Source of the DNA: a virus
Length of the DNA: 33,190 nucleotides
Virus record (IMG/VR): IMGVR_UViG_3300048836_000349
Coordinates: 1 to 33,190 of that record
Direction: 5' to 3' (one strand)
Shown piece by piece: positions 7,166-14,667 of the stretch. The first letter of the stretch is position 1, and each line of letters begins with the position of its first letter. A program made the position numbers and the translations under genes. The notes under the pieces were generated by a model. That model made no database searches, had not been told where the DNA came from, and saw only the letters and a program-made list of their open reading frames with translations.

Positions 7166-7639
7166 CTAATCGTCAGACTTTTTGCCGAATAAACCTTGGG
7201 CGACCTTTTTGGTATCAGATGTTTTTTCATCTGGTTTACCGTCTTTTGTAACAACGACACTACCGCCGGGGATTCCCTTTGATAGTTTTTCAGCTTGAGT
7301 GCGGATAGTATCCTCATCAGCGCCATTTAAGAACTCAGATAGATCGTCCGATAGCTTGAATTCGTGAATAGCTTTGACCTTTACAGTCTCTAGCTTGGCT
7401 GTACCCAGTTCGCCTTTTACGGTTTCGATCTCGGTGTCCTTGCCTTTGAGCTTTTCTTCAAATTCTTTAGATATAGTATCAACTTTGCCAGCTTTCTCTT
7501 TCAGATCGTCATAATCAGCATACTGCTTCTTTTGGCGCTCCAATCGAGTCTCTACAACTTTGTCTACATCCGCTTGAGTGAGTAGATTTTCGTCTACTTT
7601 TTTATACTCATCGCCATCTTTTGTAAAATATTCAGCCAT
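7166..7639 (-). CDS. Capsid scaffolding protein
   Basis: The 157-residue, highly charged protein has a long coiled coil (about residues 25-90, with KVVETRLERQKKQ and FEEKLKGKDTEIETVKGEL) and a basic end (GLFGKKSDD). It stands directly before the major capsid gene. Composition, size and position fit phage scaffold proteins of the DUF4355-like group, which guide procapsid assembly and then leave. Strong ribosome site (AGGAAAGAGGG) and a promoter at 7686-7694. Confidence 0.8.
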   Translation of the reverse strand: MAEYFTKDGDEYKKVDENLLTQADVDKVVETRLERQKKQYADYDDLKEKAGKVDTISKEFEEKLKGKDTEIETVKGELGTAKLETVKVKAIHEFKLSDDLSEFLNGADEDTIRTQAEKLSKGIPGGSVVVTKDGKPDEKTSDTKKVAQGLFGKKSDD

Positions 7640-7685
7640 TCCCTCTTTCCTTTCCGGTGAGTAACCGTTTTTCTGACTTATTTGT

Positions 7686-7694
7686 ACTATATCA
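7686..7694 (-). promoter_or_regulatory. Extended -10 promoter for scaffold/capsid
   Basis: Reverse strand TGATATAGT with a possible TTGTTG -35 about 18 nt upstream. It lies in the 81-base gap before the scaffold gene and probably drives scaffold and capsid. Confidence 0.6.
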
Positions 7695-7720
7695 TAACCG
7701 CATTAAATGCAACAAGTTTT

Positions 7721-8086
7721 TTAACGCCGACAAAAAACATCGCAATAAACTTGGTATCGGTGGTACTGCGCGATTACATCATCTAGGTTCACGACTGAGT
7801 TTACCGCTGCATGGGTAAGGTTATCTGATACTGACTCCAGCTCCCTAATGCGGTCTGCAATAGTATTAGCTTGGTTTTTTGCTTCTACGCGACTAGTTTT
7901 ATGGTAAACCTCTATCAATATCTCGGCGCGATCCAATACCATAGCCTCGCGTGGGCCGCCGGTACGATCTACTAGTACATATTTTTCTGGCAGTTGTTTT
8001 GGCTTGTCTCCGTAGGCTGCCCAGCCTGTAGGCAATATAGAATTAAGCCATGCTACTGTTGCCTCTTCTGCATCTAACTTAGCCAT
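7721..8086 (-). CDS. Tail completion / tail terminator protein (putative)
   Basis: The 121-residue protein shows the alpha-beta pattern of phage tail terminator or neck proteins. It starts with a helix and the WLNSILPTGWAAYGDKP segment, then strands (KYVLVDRTGG, AEILIEVYHK), a helix (ANTIADRIRELES) and closing strands. It overlaps the preceding head-closure-like gene by 8 bases. Proteins of this type cap the tail tube and join it to the head. Unusually it is upstream of scaffold and capsid. Confidence 0.6.
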   Translation of the reverse strand: MAKLDAEEATVAWLNSILPTGWAAYGDKPKQLPEKYVLVDRTGGPREAMVLDRAEILIEVYHKTSRVEAKNQANTIADRIRELESVSDNLTHAAVNSVVNLDDVIAQYHRYQVYCDVFCRR

Positions 8087-8414
8087 TTATGCACTCCCCT
8101 CTAAAGTAGCGATTCCAGCGCGTTGGGGTATTCTCGTCCATAAAGACTACACTATCACTATCAATATGAAAGACTTTGCCGTTCCAAGTAACATCCGAGT
8201 CGCTAACATCCTCGCTTGATGCCTTTGGCATGTGAATACGAACCTGATCCCTGCTCTGTTCCATTGCCTGTTGCTCTCTTGCGGTAGCTGGCTCAATAAT
8301 AGGGGCAATTAGGCAGTCGTCTACATCTACGCTCTCTGTCGTATAGGTTGGATTATTGAGTGCATCGACTCCTGATTCCACCTGCTTGACGAATGTTAGT
8401 GTTATACCCTTCAT
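8079..8414 (-). CDS. Head closure / head-tail stopper protein (putative)
   Basis: I place the start at ATG 8414 (MKGITLTFVKQVES) rather than an in-frame ATG 33 codons upstream. The extension lacks beta character, and an extended -10 box (TGGTAGAAT) ends 7 nt before 8414. The 111-residue protein is beta-rich, with VDDCLIAPI, VRIHMP and VTWNGKVFHID segments, like small head-closure proteins of siphoviruses. It is coupled to the tail-terminator-like gene. The family call is by pattern and neighbour. Confidence 0.55.
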   Translation of the reverse strand: MKGITLTFVKQVESGVDALNNPTYTTESVDVDDCLIAPIIEPATAREQQAMEQSRDQVRIHMPKASSEDVSDSDVTWNGKVFHIDSDSVVFMDENTPTRWNRYFRGECING

Positions 8415-8430
8415 ATTGCTTATTCTACCA
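8415..8430 (-). promoter_or_regulatory. Promoter abutting ATG 8414 (leaderless)
   Basis: Reverse strand TGGTAGAAT (-10 TAGAAT at 8422-8427) followed by 7 nt and ATG. No GGAG-like site is present between them. It would start the leftward head operon. Confidence 0.55.
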
Positions 8431-8514
8431 TATTTATTACGCCACAATACCGCCCACAAAAAACGCTTGGCAAATTCAGCGCCAGAAATTAGGCATTTAT
8501 ACGGCGGAGTCATT

Positions 8515-8700
8515 CCGCTAGAAAGGAAGGGCGACCTCCCCCCCTGTTAGTTTGCAAGTAAAAAAATAAATTATTAAATATTAAATTATTAAAAGTTTTA
8601 TTATTTGTTTGCTGCTACCGGCTGGCTGGCGGAGCGATAGCACCAAGGCAAGGGCAAGCCTCGCTCATGTTATACTAACAACAGCTAAGGAATGGAGTGG
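8515..8700. other. Divergent intergenic region with extreme AT block
   Basis: There is no gene here. About 8558-8612 is almost pure A/T (TAAATTATTAAATATTAAATT-like). A run of seven Cs precedes it (around 8537-8543). GAGCGA and TCGCTC arms (about 8632-8666) enclose a GC-rich hairpin. The region separates the leftward head operon from the rightward glycosylation cassette. It could be a DNA-unwinding element, an insulator or the scar of cassette acquisition. Confidence 0.5.
8668..8676 (+). promoter_or_regulatory. Extended -10 promoter for glycosylation cassette
   Basis: TGTTATACT on the plus strand, about 25 nt upstream of the GGAG site and ATG at 8702. It gives a short leader and supports 8702 as the true start. 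Confidence 0.65.
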
Positions 8701-8701
8701 T

Positions 8702-10087
8702 ATGGACGTAGTCATAGACGGCGAGCGGTACATAAAGCAAGCCGATACTAAAAACAAATCGATTGGTATTGGTGTTACTACACACAACCGCAACGTACTG
8801 GTAGCCAGTACTGTAGCCAAGCTCCTAGAGCTTACACCAGAGGCTAGGCTAGTGGTGGTAGACGATGCCAGTAGTAAGCCTGTATCCATAGACGGAGTAG
8901 AGGTCTACCGCTTCGACACCAACGTAGGCATCGCACGTGCCAAGAACAAGTGCCTAGAGCTACTGGCTGACTGCGACCACATCTTCCTATTCGATGACGA
9001 TACATACCCACTGCAGGCAGGCTGGTACAAGCCTTACATAGCCAGCCCAGAGCATCACCTGATGTACCTGTTCAGTGACTGGGCTAGTGGTAAACCTGTG
9101 GGTGACGACCGGGTGCTATACCAAGACAACCACCACAGGGCGCACCACCATGCAAGGGGTTGTATGATGTACGTTGATAGCATTGCGCTTGCTACTGCAG
9201 GCGGTATGGACGTGCGCTATGGTATGGCTATGAACGAACACCTAGACTGGAGTATACGCATACACAATGCCGGGCTTACCAGCTTCAGGTATATGGATGT
9301 CGTTGGTAGTGAACAACTTATATACTCAATGGATCAGCACCAAGAGGTACGCACTAGCATAGACAACCGGCTCACACACAAGGAAGGTAACGACCATCTG
9401 CTGCAGGATGCCGAGGTTTCGTCTGCCTATATGCCTTATGGCAAGGATGTGGTTATAGCCTGCTACTTTGCCAATGTATTAGACCCACAGAGGGGTGTTA
9501 AGTGGGATGCCGACTATAAGAACATTGAAAAGCTACAGCGCTCTGTGGAGGCGCAGGGTATCGAGTTTGTGCTAATCCACAACTGTTTTGACCTCCCTAA
9601 TAGGGTAACTATCTCCACAACCCCTTATTTCGAGCGTTGGCTTAAGGAATGGCAGTATTTACGCGATAGGCGCGATATAAGCAACGTTTTTGTAGTAGAT
9701 GCCACTGATGTCGATATGGCAAACAATCCATTCCCTCATTTAGAGGATGGCAAGCTCTATATTGGCGATGAGCCAACTGAGCGGCTTAATAATCGCTGGA
9801 TGTTGACAAAACACCTCGAGCCAAGCGTAAATCGCTACTTACGCGAGAATGGCGACCTTCCATTGCTGAATTGCGGCGTTGTTGGCGGTAATCGCAAGCT
9901 AGTAATGGCTTTGTGCCGAGATATGTACCTTTATCACGTTAATGCGCCTCAAGACCTTACTGAAATGGGTATTTTTAATAAATTGATGCATACAAAGTAC
10001 GCTCCGCTGATTGAATACGGCAGATTGGTGACTTCCCTGTTTAAGAAATATGAAAGGCAAACAAATGCTTGGTTCAGACACAAATAA
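8702..10087 (+). CDS. Two-domain glycosyltransferase (GT2-type N-terminus)
   Basis: The start at ATG 8702 is chosen because GGAG lies just before it and the promoter lies between it and the further upstream GTG/TTG codons. The product has 461 residues. The N-terminal half is a GT-A fold of family 2 type, with TTHNR (26-30), VVVDDAS (51-57), NVGIARAKN (74-82) and the metal-binding FDDD (97-100). The second half has another glycosyltransferase-like core, with DATDVDM (333-339) and LLNCGVVGG (388-396). It probably transfers sugars from nucleotide-sugars. Similar proteins are known in mycobacteriophages, where they decorate virions. First gene of a three-gene plus-strand unit; the next overlaps its end. 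Confidence 0.85.
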   Translation: MDVVIDGERYIKQADTKNKSIGIGVTTHNRNVLVASTVAKLLELTPEARLVVVDDASSKPVSIDGVEVYRFDTNVGIARAKNKCLELLADCDHIFLFDDDTYPLQAGWYKPYIASPEHHLMYLFSDWASGKPVGDDRVLYQDNHHRAHHHARGCMMYVDSIALATAGGMDVRYGMAMNEHLDWSIRIHNAGLTSFRYMDVVGSEQLIYSMDQHQEVRTSIDNRLTHKEGNDHLLQDAEVSSAYMPYGKDVVIACYFANVLDPQRGVKWDADYKNIEKLQRSVEAQGIEFVLIHNCFDLPNRVTISTTPYFERWLKEWQYLRDRRDISNVFVVDATDVDMANNPFPHLEDGKLYIGDEPTERLNNRWMLTKHLEPSVNRYLRENGDLPLLNCGVVGGNRKLVMALCRDMYLYHVNAPQDLTEMGIFNKLMHTKYAPLIEYGRLVTSLFKKYERQTNAWFRHK

Positions 10088-10727
10088 GCACATTTACGCA
10101 TACTGGTGGCGACCACGCACTGGACCGCACAACTTTGGAGATGAATTAGGGGCTATTATCTTGCGAAAGCTCGGTTATAAGGTACATCGGACCGCTTTTG
10201 CAAAAGCCGATGTGTTACTGACAGGCACAATGCTAGACCCAGCCGAGATTAAGAACCCTAACGCTACTGTTATCGGTACTGGCTCGGGCTATACCCACGA
10301 TGCAGAGCATAATTTCAATGTACTAGCTGTTAGAGGGCGACTTACTGCAGAAGCGTTAAAAGTAGATGTTCCACTTGGCGATTTGGGGCTTTTGGCTTCT
10401 CGTATCTGGTTAAAACAGCCTGCCAAGTACAATATTGGTGTTGTGCGACACTATGTAGACCAAGACGAGTACCCTTTTGCGGACATAGTCATAGATGCTA
10501 CCGAGCCTGCAGAGGAAGTCATAAAGAAAATATCAAGTTGCCGCGTAATACTCTCTAGCTCGTTGCATGGCATGATCGTAGCTGACAGTTATGGCATACC
10601 AAGTGGCCGCATAGCTCGCGATGATGTTATTACTGGTAATTGGAAGTGGATGGATCATAAAACAGCTCTTGGTAAGCCTATGAGCGATATACAAGATGCA
10701 TTATTGGAGGCAATAGCAAAACTATGA
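10065..10727 (+). CDS. Polysaccharide pyruvyl transferase family protein
   Basis: The product has 220 residues, starting at ATG 10065 with AAAGG 7 nt upstream (ATG 10050 is an alternative). NFGDELGAIIL (23-33) and the C-terminal ISSCRVILSSSLHG (156-169) followed by ADSYGIP are hallmarks of this family, which has a GT-B-like fold and usually adds pyruvyl ketals to sugars. It is shorter than the usual 300 residues or more, so the N-terminal domain is reduced. Phage members may act as glycosyltransferases instead. It overlaps the previous gene by 23 bases and the next by 4, so the three are expressed together. Confidence 0.85.
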   Translation: MLGSDTNKHIYAYWWRPRTGPHNFGDELGAIILRKLGYKVHRTAFAKADVLLTGTMLDPAEIKNPNATVIGTGSGYTHDAEHNFNVLAVRGRLTAEALKVDVPLGDLGLLASRIWLKQPAKYNIGVVRHYVDQDEYPFADIVIDATEPAEEVIKKISSCRVILSSSLHGMIVADSYGIPSGRIARDDVITGNWKWMDHKTALGKPMSDIQDALLEAIAKL

Positions 10728-11365
10728 GAATTACTATTACTGTAATGGCACATCCGAAGCGCAAGGCACAAGCAGAGGCTCTGGCACTCCAGCTAAAGCA
10801 ATACCCTTTCATGGACGTTTCTATTACTTGGGACGAGGTAAACGAAGAGTGGGATACTGGCAAGCACGCTATGTGGCGTGGGACTGGTCGGGGCGACTGG
10901 CACGTTATTATTCAGGACGATGCTATATTGACTCCTCACTTCTATGAGAATGTGCTAGGGGCTATTAATGCTATGCCAGAGAGGTCGCTTATTTCGCTCT
11001 ATACTGGCACAGCTCGCCCGATACCCGATAGGGTCAAGTCTGCAGTAGACAAAGCGCCTGACGGCTCGTGGTTGCGCTTCCACCAGCTACTTTGGGGAGT
11101 GGGTATTGCTATACCAACAGACCAGATAGAGCCTATGCTGGAGTTCGTGGATGATGTAAACCTGCCTTATGATAATCGGATCGGCGAGTTCTACTGCCGT
11201 AACGGAGTAACCGTTTACTATACTGTACCGAGCCTAGTAGACCATGACGATGATTTAGATACTTTACTAGAGGGGCATGGTAGGCACGTCAGCCCAGAGC
11301 CACGTAGAGCGCACCGGCTTGCTAGTAAGCTAATACACTGGACCAACCAAAAAGCGCCCATTTAG
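10724..11365 (+). CDS. Actinophage-type glycosyltransferase
   Basis: The 213-residue protein begins RITITVMAHP and has WDTGKHAMW (43-51), VIIQDDAIL (61-69), SLYTG (91-95), LLWGVGIAIPT (122-132) and YTVPSLVDH (166-174). QDD resembles the metal-binding motif of GT-A enzymes. The whole pattern closely recalls a glycosyltransferase family annotated in many mycobacteriophages and other actinophages (recollection, not a search). It ends inside the hairpin at 11351-11373. It probably modifies the same glycan as the two upstream proteins. Confidence 0.8.
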   Translation: MRITITVMAHPKRKAQAEALALQLKQYPFMDVSITWDEVNEEWDTGKHAMWRGTGRGDWHVIIQDDAILTPHFYENVLGAINAMPERSLISLYTGTARPIPDRVKSAVDKAPDGSWLRFHQLLWGVGIAIPTDQIEPMLEFVDDVNLPYDNRIGEFYCRNGVTVYYTVPSLVDHDDDLDTLLEGHGRHVSPEPRRAHRLASKLIHWTNQKAPI

Positions 11366-11373
11366 AGCGCTTT
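11351..11373 (-). terminator. Terminator at the meeting point of early operon and glycosylation cassette
   Basis: AAAGCGC and GCGCTTT form a 7-bp stem with a 9-base loop. On the minus strand it is followed by TTTTTGG, so it ends the leftward early operon. On the plus strand the hairpin contains the stop codon of the last glycosyltransferase and has only a weak T-tract. Probably usable in both directions. Confidence 0.75.
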
Positions 11374-11404
11374 CGGGCTATAACTACACCTCACGAGTGG
11401 TTAT

Positions 11405-11492
11405 GGCGCTGGCGACAGCATACGCTTTACATTAGGATTGCTCCCATTGAACGCCTGTGCAGGTCATAAGCCTGCGCGTTACCGCCAGCTTT
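11405..11492 (-). ncRNA. Candidate structured RNA, tRNA-like
   Basis: On the reverse strand a perfect 7-bp closing stem is formed by GCTGGCG (read from 11489 down) and CGCCAGC (ending at 11408). Inside are a possible ACGC/GCGT pair and a hairpin GCAGG-CTTATGA-CCTGC (11475-11459) that looks like an anticodon arm. A GGTA element precedes it, like a D-loop. There is no TTCGAAT-type T-arm adjoining the acceptor, so it is not a normal tRNA. A TAGAAT box lies just upstream and the terminator 11351-11373 downstream. Possible small RNA or decayed tRNA. Confidence 0.35.
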
Positions 11493-11512
11493 ACTATTCT
11501 ACTACGCATTAA

Positions 11513-12130
11513 CTAGTAGTTACTGTTTGCGAGCTTTGGCTCATATAGAGCAGGGGCTACTATCTTCGTATTTTCGCTGGCTAGTACGTTGCAGGCAAAT
11601 GCCACCCAGTCAAACCACGTTCCCTCTACACAACAGCTCTCGTCCTTGCCATGAAGTCGGAACATATCATCGGAGTTACTTACTACTGGAGCTTGAGAAA
11701 TATCTTTGTCTGGGTTCATTAGACCGGCAAGTCCTGTATATGCAGAGTAGTCGGTGTAATCGCCAGACACAGCGTTTACCCTTTTAGCGCCGCTAACGTA
11801 CTTTGACTTTAGCTTCGGGTCTGGGTGTATGTCGTAGTTTGGTAAATGGTTTAGATGCAGGTTGTGAACCAGCAGTTTTGTAGCTCGACAGTGGAGTATG
11901 CCGAGGGATAAGCGTATAAGGTCGTGCCAGCTTAATATTGGATTGCCATTTGGCTCAAAGACCCACCAGTCCCCAAGAGTGCCTCGCTCTAGCCCTGTAG
12001 CCTCTCTAATATCTTCATCTAGCTTAAGCTCATCAAATACATTCTCGTCCAATGCGTACTGGTGTACATCAGGCTTGTATTCAAATAGCGAGTACATTGC
12101 CTTGTAATTTTCGTTTGTAAAGTCGCTCAC
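11513..12130 (-). CDS. Hypothetical protein, last gene of early operon
   Basis: This 205-residue acidic soluble protein was not recognised. It contains many Asp, Tyr and Trp (for example TLGDWWVFEPNG and TWFDWVAFACN) and two adjacent cysteines in DESCCVEG. No membrane segment or nucleotide-binding motif is visible. It follows the HTH gene after three bases and is the last gene before the terminator. It could be a host-takeover or counter-defence protein, judged only by its place in the early accessory cluster. Confidence 0.6.
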   Translation of the reverse strand: MSDFTNENYKAMYSLFEYKPDVHQYALDENVFDELKLDEDIREATGLERGTLGDWWVFEPNGNPILSWHDLIRLSLGILHCRATKLLVHNLHLNHLPNYDIHPDPKLKSKYVSGAKRVNAVSGDYTDYSAYTGLAGLMNPDKDISQAPVVSNSDDMFRLHGKDESCCVEGTWFDWVAFACNVLASENTKIVAPALYEPKLANSNY

Positions 12131-12133
12131 GAT

Positions 12134-12391
12134 CTAATCCTCCTCCGTCAAGTAGTAAATCCATACGCCAGTAGCTCGACCGTTTATACGCTGGCGCTCG
12201 CAGTAGATATTGTAACCGTCCTGCCGTAGCTCGGTAATCCGACCACGATAGCCTAGGTTATAGTTTGCTAGTGTGTAGTTTGGTACTCCCTTACTGCCTG
12301 CATCGCGCAGTTGTTTGATTATTTTCTCGGCTTGTGATAGCCCTTTGGTCTTTTTGACCGGCTCTGGTGGCGGTGGTATTACCTGTGGCAT
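12134..12391 (-). CDS. Helix-turn-helix DNA-binding protein
   Basis: The 85-residue protein has a Pro-rich start (PQVIPPPPEPVKK) and then a winged-helix-like core, AEKIIKQLRDAGSKG, NYTLANYNLGYRG, RITELRQDGYNIYCER. This resembles the small phage HTH family often annotated as helix-turn-helix domain (HTH_39 type). It likely binds DNA as a regulator or accessory factor. It shares one base with the upstream gene, so it is cotranslated. Confidence 0.7.
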   Translation of the reverse strand: MPQVIPPPPEPVKKTKGLSQAEKIIKQLRDAGSKGVPNYTLANYNLGYRGRITELRQDGYNIYCERQRINGRATGVWIYYLTEED

Positions 12392-12804
12392 TAGAACTTA
12401 CCCTCCTTGATTATTAGCGGTATCTGCTCTGCCCAGCCGTTTGTCTGGGTGTGTAGGCCGCTACTATTTATTACTATCCCCTCGGTTGGCTTCTCTCTAG
12501 CCAGCTCTTGGAGTCGTGGTATCCATTCGGGTATCAATTCCAGTAATCTAATGCACCGTCCCCGATCTGATGCATCGCTAGGTGGGCTACTGAAGCCACT
12601 GTGTGGCTCGCCAGTCATGTGTCGCGCTAATGTTTCACTTGATACGCCGGTATCGCCTGAGAGCGCCCAGAATAGCGCACGTTGCTCTATAGACTTGCCA
12701 TGACAGCCTGTTGGCTTTTCGCAGTTGGGGCAGGTTGGTACTCCCTTTATTAGCTTGGCAGTAAGCATACTGCCCTCGGAGTAGTCGCGGTTGCAGAGTT
12801 TCAT
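12391..12804 (-). CDS. Conserved phage protein with Cys cluster
   Basis: The product has 137 residues. The N-terminal part carries CPNCEKPTGC (residues 25-34), a probable zinc site. The middle, FWALSGDTGVSSETLARHMTG and DASDRGRCIRLLELIPEW, follows a pattern I recall from uncharacterised proteins of many enterobacterial and other phages (GDTGxSS and DPxDxGRCxRLL). Function is unknown; a regulatory or antirepressor-like role has no support here. It overlaps both neighbours by a few bases. Confidence 0.65.
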   Translation of the reverse strand: MKLCNRDYSEGSMLTAKLIKGVPTCPNCEKPTGCHGKSIEQRALFWALSGDTGVSSETLARHMTGEPHSGFSSPPSDASDRGRCIRLLELIPEWIPRLQELAREKPTEGIVINSSGLHTQTNGWAEQIPLIIKEGKF

Positions 12805-13046
12805 GTTACTAACTCCATCGTCCTGTAAGCTATACGAACCTCATCGGCGTTAGTGTCTAGGAAGTTTTTAAGCGTTTCGTCAGCGTAGTTATCTACCATC
12901 ATGAACCTGCTTTGCATTGGAGTGTTATAGCACACTATCGGGGCGCTGGTGCGTTGCGCTAGTCGCAAGGTAACAACCGCTATATCTAGGCTCGGGGCTT
13001 CAATAACCCACTTACTGCTCATAATGCCTACTTCGTATTTACTCAT
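12801..13046 (-). CDS. Hypothetical protein
   Basis: The start is ATG 13046 (MSKYEVGIMSS), preceded by GGGAGG; an upstream in-frame ATG at 13085 lacks such a site. The 81-residue protein is alpha-beta with VIEAPSLDIAVVTLRLAQRT and a C-terminal helix. It overlaps the preceding gene by 8 bases and the following by 4. No family recognised. Confidence 0.65.
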   Translation of the reverse strand: MSKYEVGIMSSKWVIEAPSLDIAVVTLRLAQRTSAPIVCYNTPMQSRFMMVDNYADETLKNFLDTNADEVRIAYRTMELVT

Positions 13047-13269
13047 TGTCGCCTCCCCATAAATTACGCTCTTTATCTTCGCCACGCTCTTCGCGCCCTC
13101 GAGCCATAGTAGCCATATTTGTATATAGTAAGCTCTCTCGGTGGTCGCACCAGTGCTTGCCCATGCAGTTGTAGCCTAGTATTACCCTTGGGCAGTCCTC
13201 CTCTTCAGGGCGTAAGAAGCGTCCAGTAAACATACCAGCTATCCAACAAAGTGCTGCTATTACTATCAT
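13039..13269 (-). CDS. Small membrane-anchored protein with Cys/His pairs
   Basis: The 76-residue protein begins with a hydrophobic helix (residues 2-17, IVIAALCWIAGMFTG) and continues with an acidic then Cys/His-containing segment (DCPRVILGYNCMGKHWCDH) and a charged tail. The Cys and His residues could bind metal. It is cotranscribed in the early cluster. Function unknown. Confidence 0.6.
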   Translation of the reverse strand: MIVIAALCWIAGMFTGRFLRPEEEDCPRVILGYNCMGKHWCDHRESLLYTNMATMARGREERGEDKERNLWGGDNE

Positions 13270-13271
13270 GA

Positions 13272-13886
13272 TCAGCCCTCGAATACAAAGGCATCTACTG
13301 CCTTGGGGTTACGTTTAGTATCTTTTGCGGACCAGCTAAACATATGGGTATGCTCGCCGTCCTCTTCGCCTGCTTTGCGCCATACTAGCTTTGTTTGTAC
13401 TATATCGCGGTCTTGGGCTAGCAATTCCTCGTCCAGCCAATCACGCTCGTACCGGCGCATCATGCGGAGGGCTTTGGCTCGGTCTTTTGTGCCTATAACT
13501 ACCATGCTAGTAGCATCCTCGCCTAGTGGTATAAGTTTAGCGCTCCCCTCGGTTACTTCTGACTCGTGGGGCTGTAGCGGTGGGCAGTCCCAGTCTACCA
13601 AGCTCCCCATAGGGTATTTGAGCATAGCTTCGCGGCGCTTTTTCTCTAACTCGGTTTCTAGCCTAGGCAAGCCCAGTATCTCGCGTATTTCGTTTTTAAT
13701 ATGGTTGATGCCAGAGCGGTAGTAATAATCGGCTACCATGTTCTGCAGTTCTAGATAGCCCTGCTCGTTTAGGCATCGGCTGGCGTTTCTGATACTGTTC
13801 TCGGCATCATCCAGCTCAAGCTCGGCTATAAGCTCGGTAATTGCCTCCTTTTGACCCTCGGTAATGTTATCCCATATTTTAGACAT
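13272..13886 (-). CDS. Hypothetical early protein
   Basis: The start at ATG 13886 is set by the GGAGGAGAG directly upstream; the frame is open further back but overlaps the preceding gene. The protein has 204 residues. The N-terminal half is helical (KIWDNITEGQKEAITELIAELELD and IKNEIREILGLP), with a basic patch ELEKKRREAMLKYP around residue 80. The C-terminal half has TSMVVIGTKDRAKALRMMRRYERDWL. No family was recognised. Confidence 0.65.
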   Translation of the reverse strand: MSKIWDNITEGQKEAITELIAELELDDAENSIRNASRCLNEQGYLELQNMVADYYYRSGINHIKNEIREILGLPRLETELEKKRREAMLKYPMGSLVDWDCPPLQPHESEVTEGSAKLIPLGEDATSMVVIGTKDRAKALRMMRRYERDWLDEELLAQDRDIVQTKLVWRKAGEEDGEHTHMFSWSAKDTKRNPKAVDAFVFEG

Positions 13887-14136
13887 TCTCTCCTCCATTT
13901 CTATATATCTTACTGAGCCATAGCGCCTGCTTTGTAGGGCGCTCAATACGGCTAATGATGCCACGCTTGGCCGCGCGCTTGAATACACCGCCGAGCGCCG
14001 AGTAGTCGTCTAGACCGTAGCCTGCAGACTCTAGGAATATCTGCACCATGTCGGCTACTACATATTTATTCTCTCGGGCTAGAGCTTCGAGTAGCTTGTC
14101 GGCTGCATCGCGCCACGCTTGGCTTTTACCGTCCAT
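13879..14136 (-). CDS. Small winged-helix-like protein
   Basis: The product has 85 residues. Two helices (DAADKLLEALARENKY and VVADMVQIFLESAGYG) are followed by a recognition-helix-like segment ALGGVFKRAAKRGII and a basic wing (SRIERPTKQALWLSK). This is the pattern of a short winged-helix DNA-binding domain. It overlaps both neighbours. It could act in replication initiation or regulation; neither is shown. Confidence 0.6.
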   Translation of the reverse strand: MDGKSQAWRDAADKLLEALARENKYVVADMVQIFLESAGYGLDDYSALGGVFKRAAKRGIISRIERPTKQALWLSKIYRNGGENV

Positions 14137-14356
14137 GCTCTAGCTCCTTTTGCATTTCTTTAATGCCATGTTGTAACTGTTTAATATACATCGCAACACC
14201 TGTTGATATTGGAGCAATGAGGTATGCCGCCTGCATATCGCCAGAAGTAACCGCTACCTGCATTGCTTTGTCTAGGTAATGGTGGGCTTTCATAAGGTCG
14301 CTATCTACTATCTGTAGTACCTCTGGCAGTAGCTCTTTGGCTGTTTTACCAGACAC
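14126..14356 (-). CDS. Hypothetical helical protein
   Basis: The 76-residue, mostly helical protein (LLPEVLQIVDSDLMKAHHYL and IKQLQHGIKEMQKELEHG) includes a weakly hydrophobic central stretch (AAYLIAPISTGVAMYI). It shares one base with the preceding gene and overlaps the next by 11 bases, typical of coupled early phage genes. No family recognised. Confidence 0.6.
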   Translation of the reverse strand: MSGKTAKELLPEVLQIVDSDLMKAHHYLDKAMQVAVTSGDMQAAYLIAPISTGVAMYIKQLQHGIKEMQKELEHGR

Positions 14357-14667
14357 TACTTTTTACCCTTCTTGAGCGCCTGATCGAGCGCGTAGTACAT
14401 CTCTACGAATGCTTTATGCTCTTTCTCGGACCGCGCGTCTAACTCTTTTTTAGCCTCTTGAGCGGCGTATTTCATAGCATCTAATATTGCTATCCAGCCA
14501 TGCATATACTCTGGGGTTCGCTCGGCAAATATCCAGTTCTTTTTAGAGCCGTCCTTTTCGGTAAATGATATGGTTTTCTTTACGAAGTCAAGCTCTACGG
14601 TTATGCCAATGCCTGCTTTGGTATATACCCTGCGAATAAATAGGTCGGTTGTTTTACCTTCAGCCAT
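14356..14667 (-). CDS. Hypothetical protein
   Basis: This 103-residue protein has beta strands in the first half (FIRRVYTKAGIGITVELDF) and a long helical Lys/Glu-rich second half ending ALDQALKKGKK. A WIFAERTPEYMHGW segment stands between. One-base overlaps on both sides indicate an operon. Function unknown. Confidence 0.6.
   Translation of the reverse strand: MAEGKTTDLFIRRVYTKAGIGITVELDFVKKTISFTEKDGSKKNWIFAERTPEYMHGWIAILDAMKYAAQEAKKELDARSEKEHKAFVEMYYALDQALKKGKK

Noticed and set aside
8415-8513. N-terminal extension of the head-closure-like protein to ATG 8513
   Set aside because: An extended -10 box lies inside the extension just before ATG 8414, and the extra residues do not fit the beta-rich fold.
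11408-11489. A complete tRNA gene (Ile UAU or Leu type)
   Set aside because: The 7-bp end stem and anticodon-like arm are present, but the sequence next to the 3' stem cannot form a T-arm with a TTCRANY loop, and the D-stem does not pair. Kept only as a tRNA-like element.
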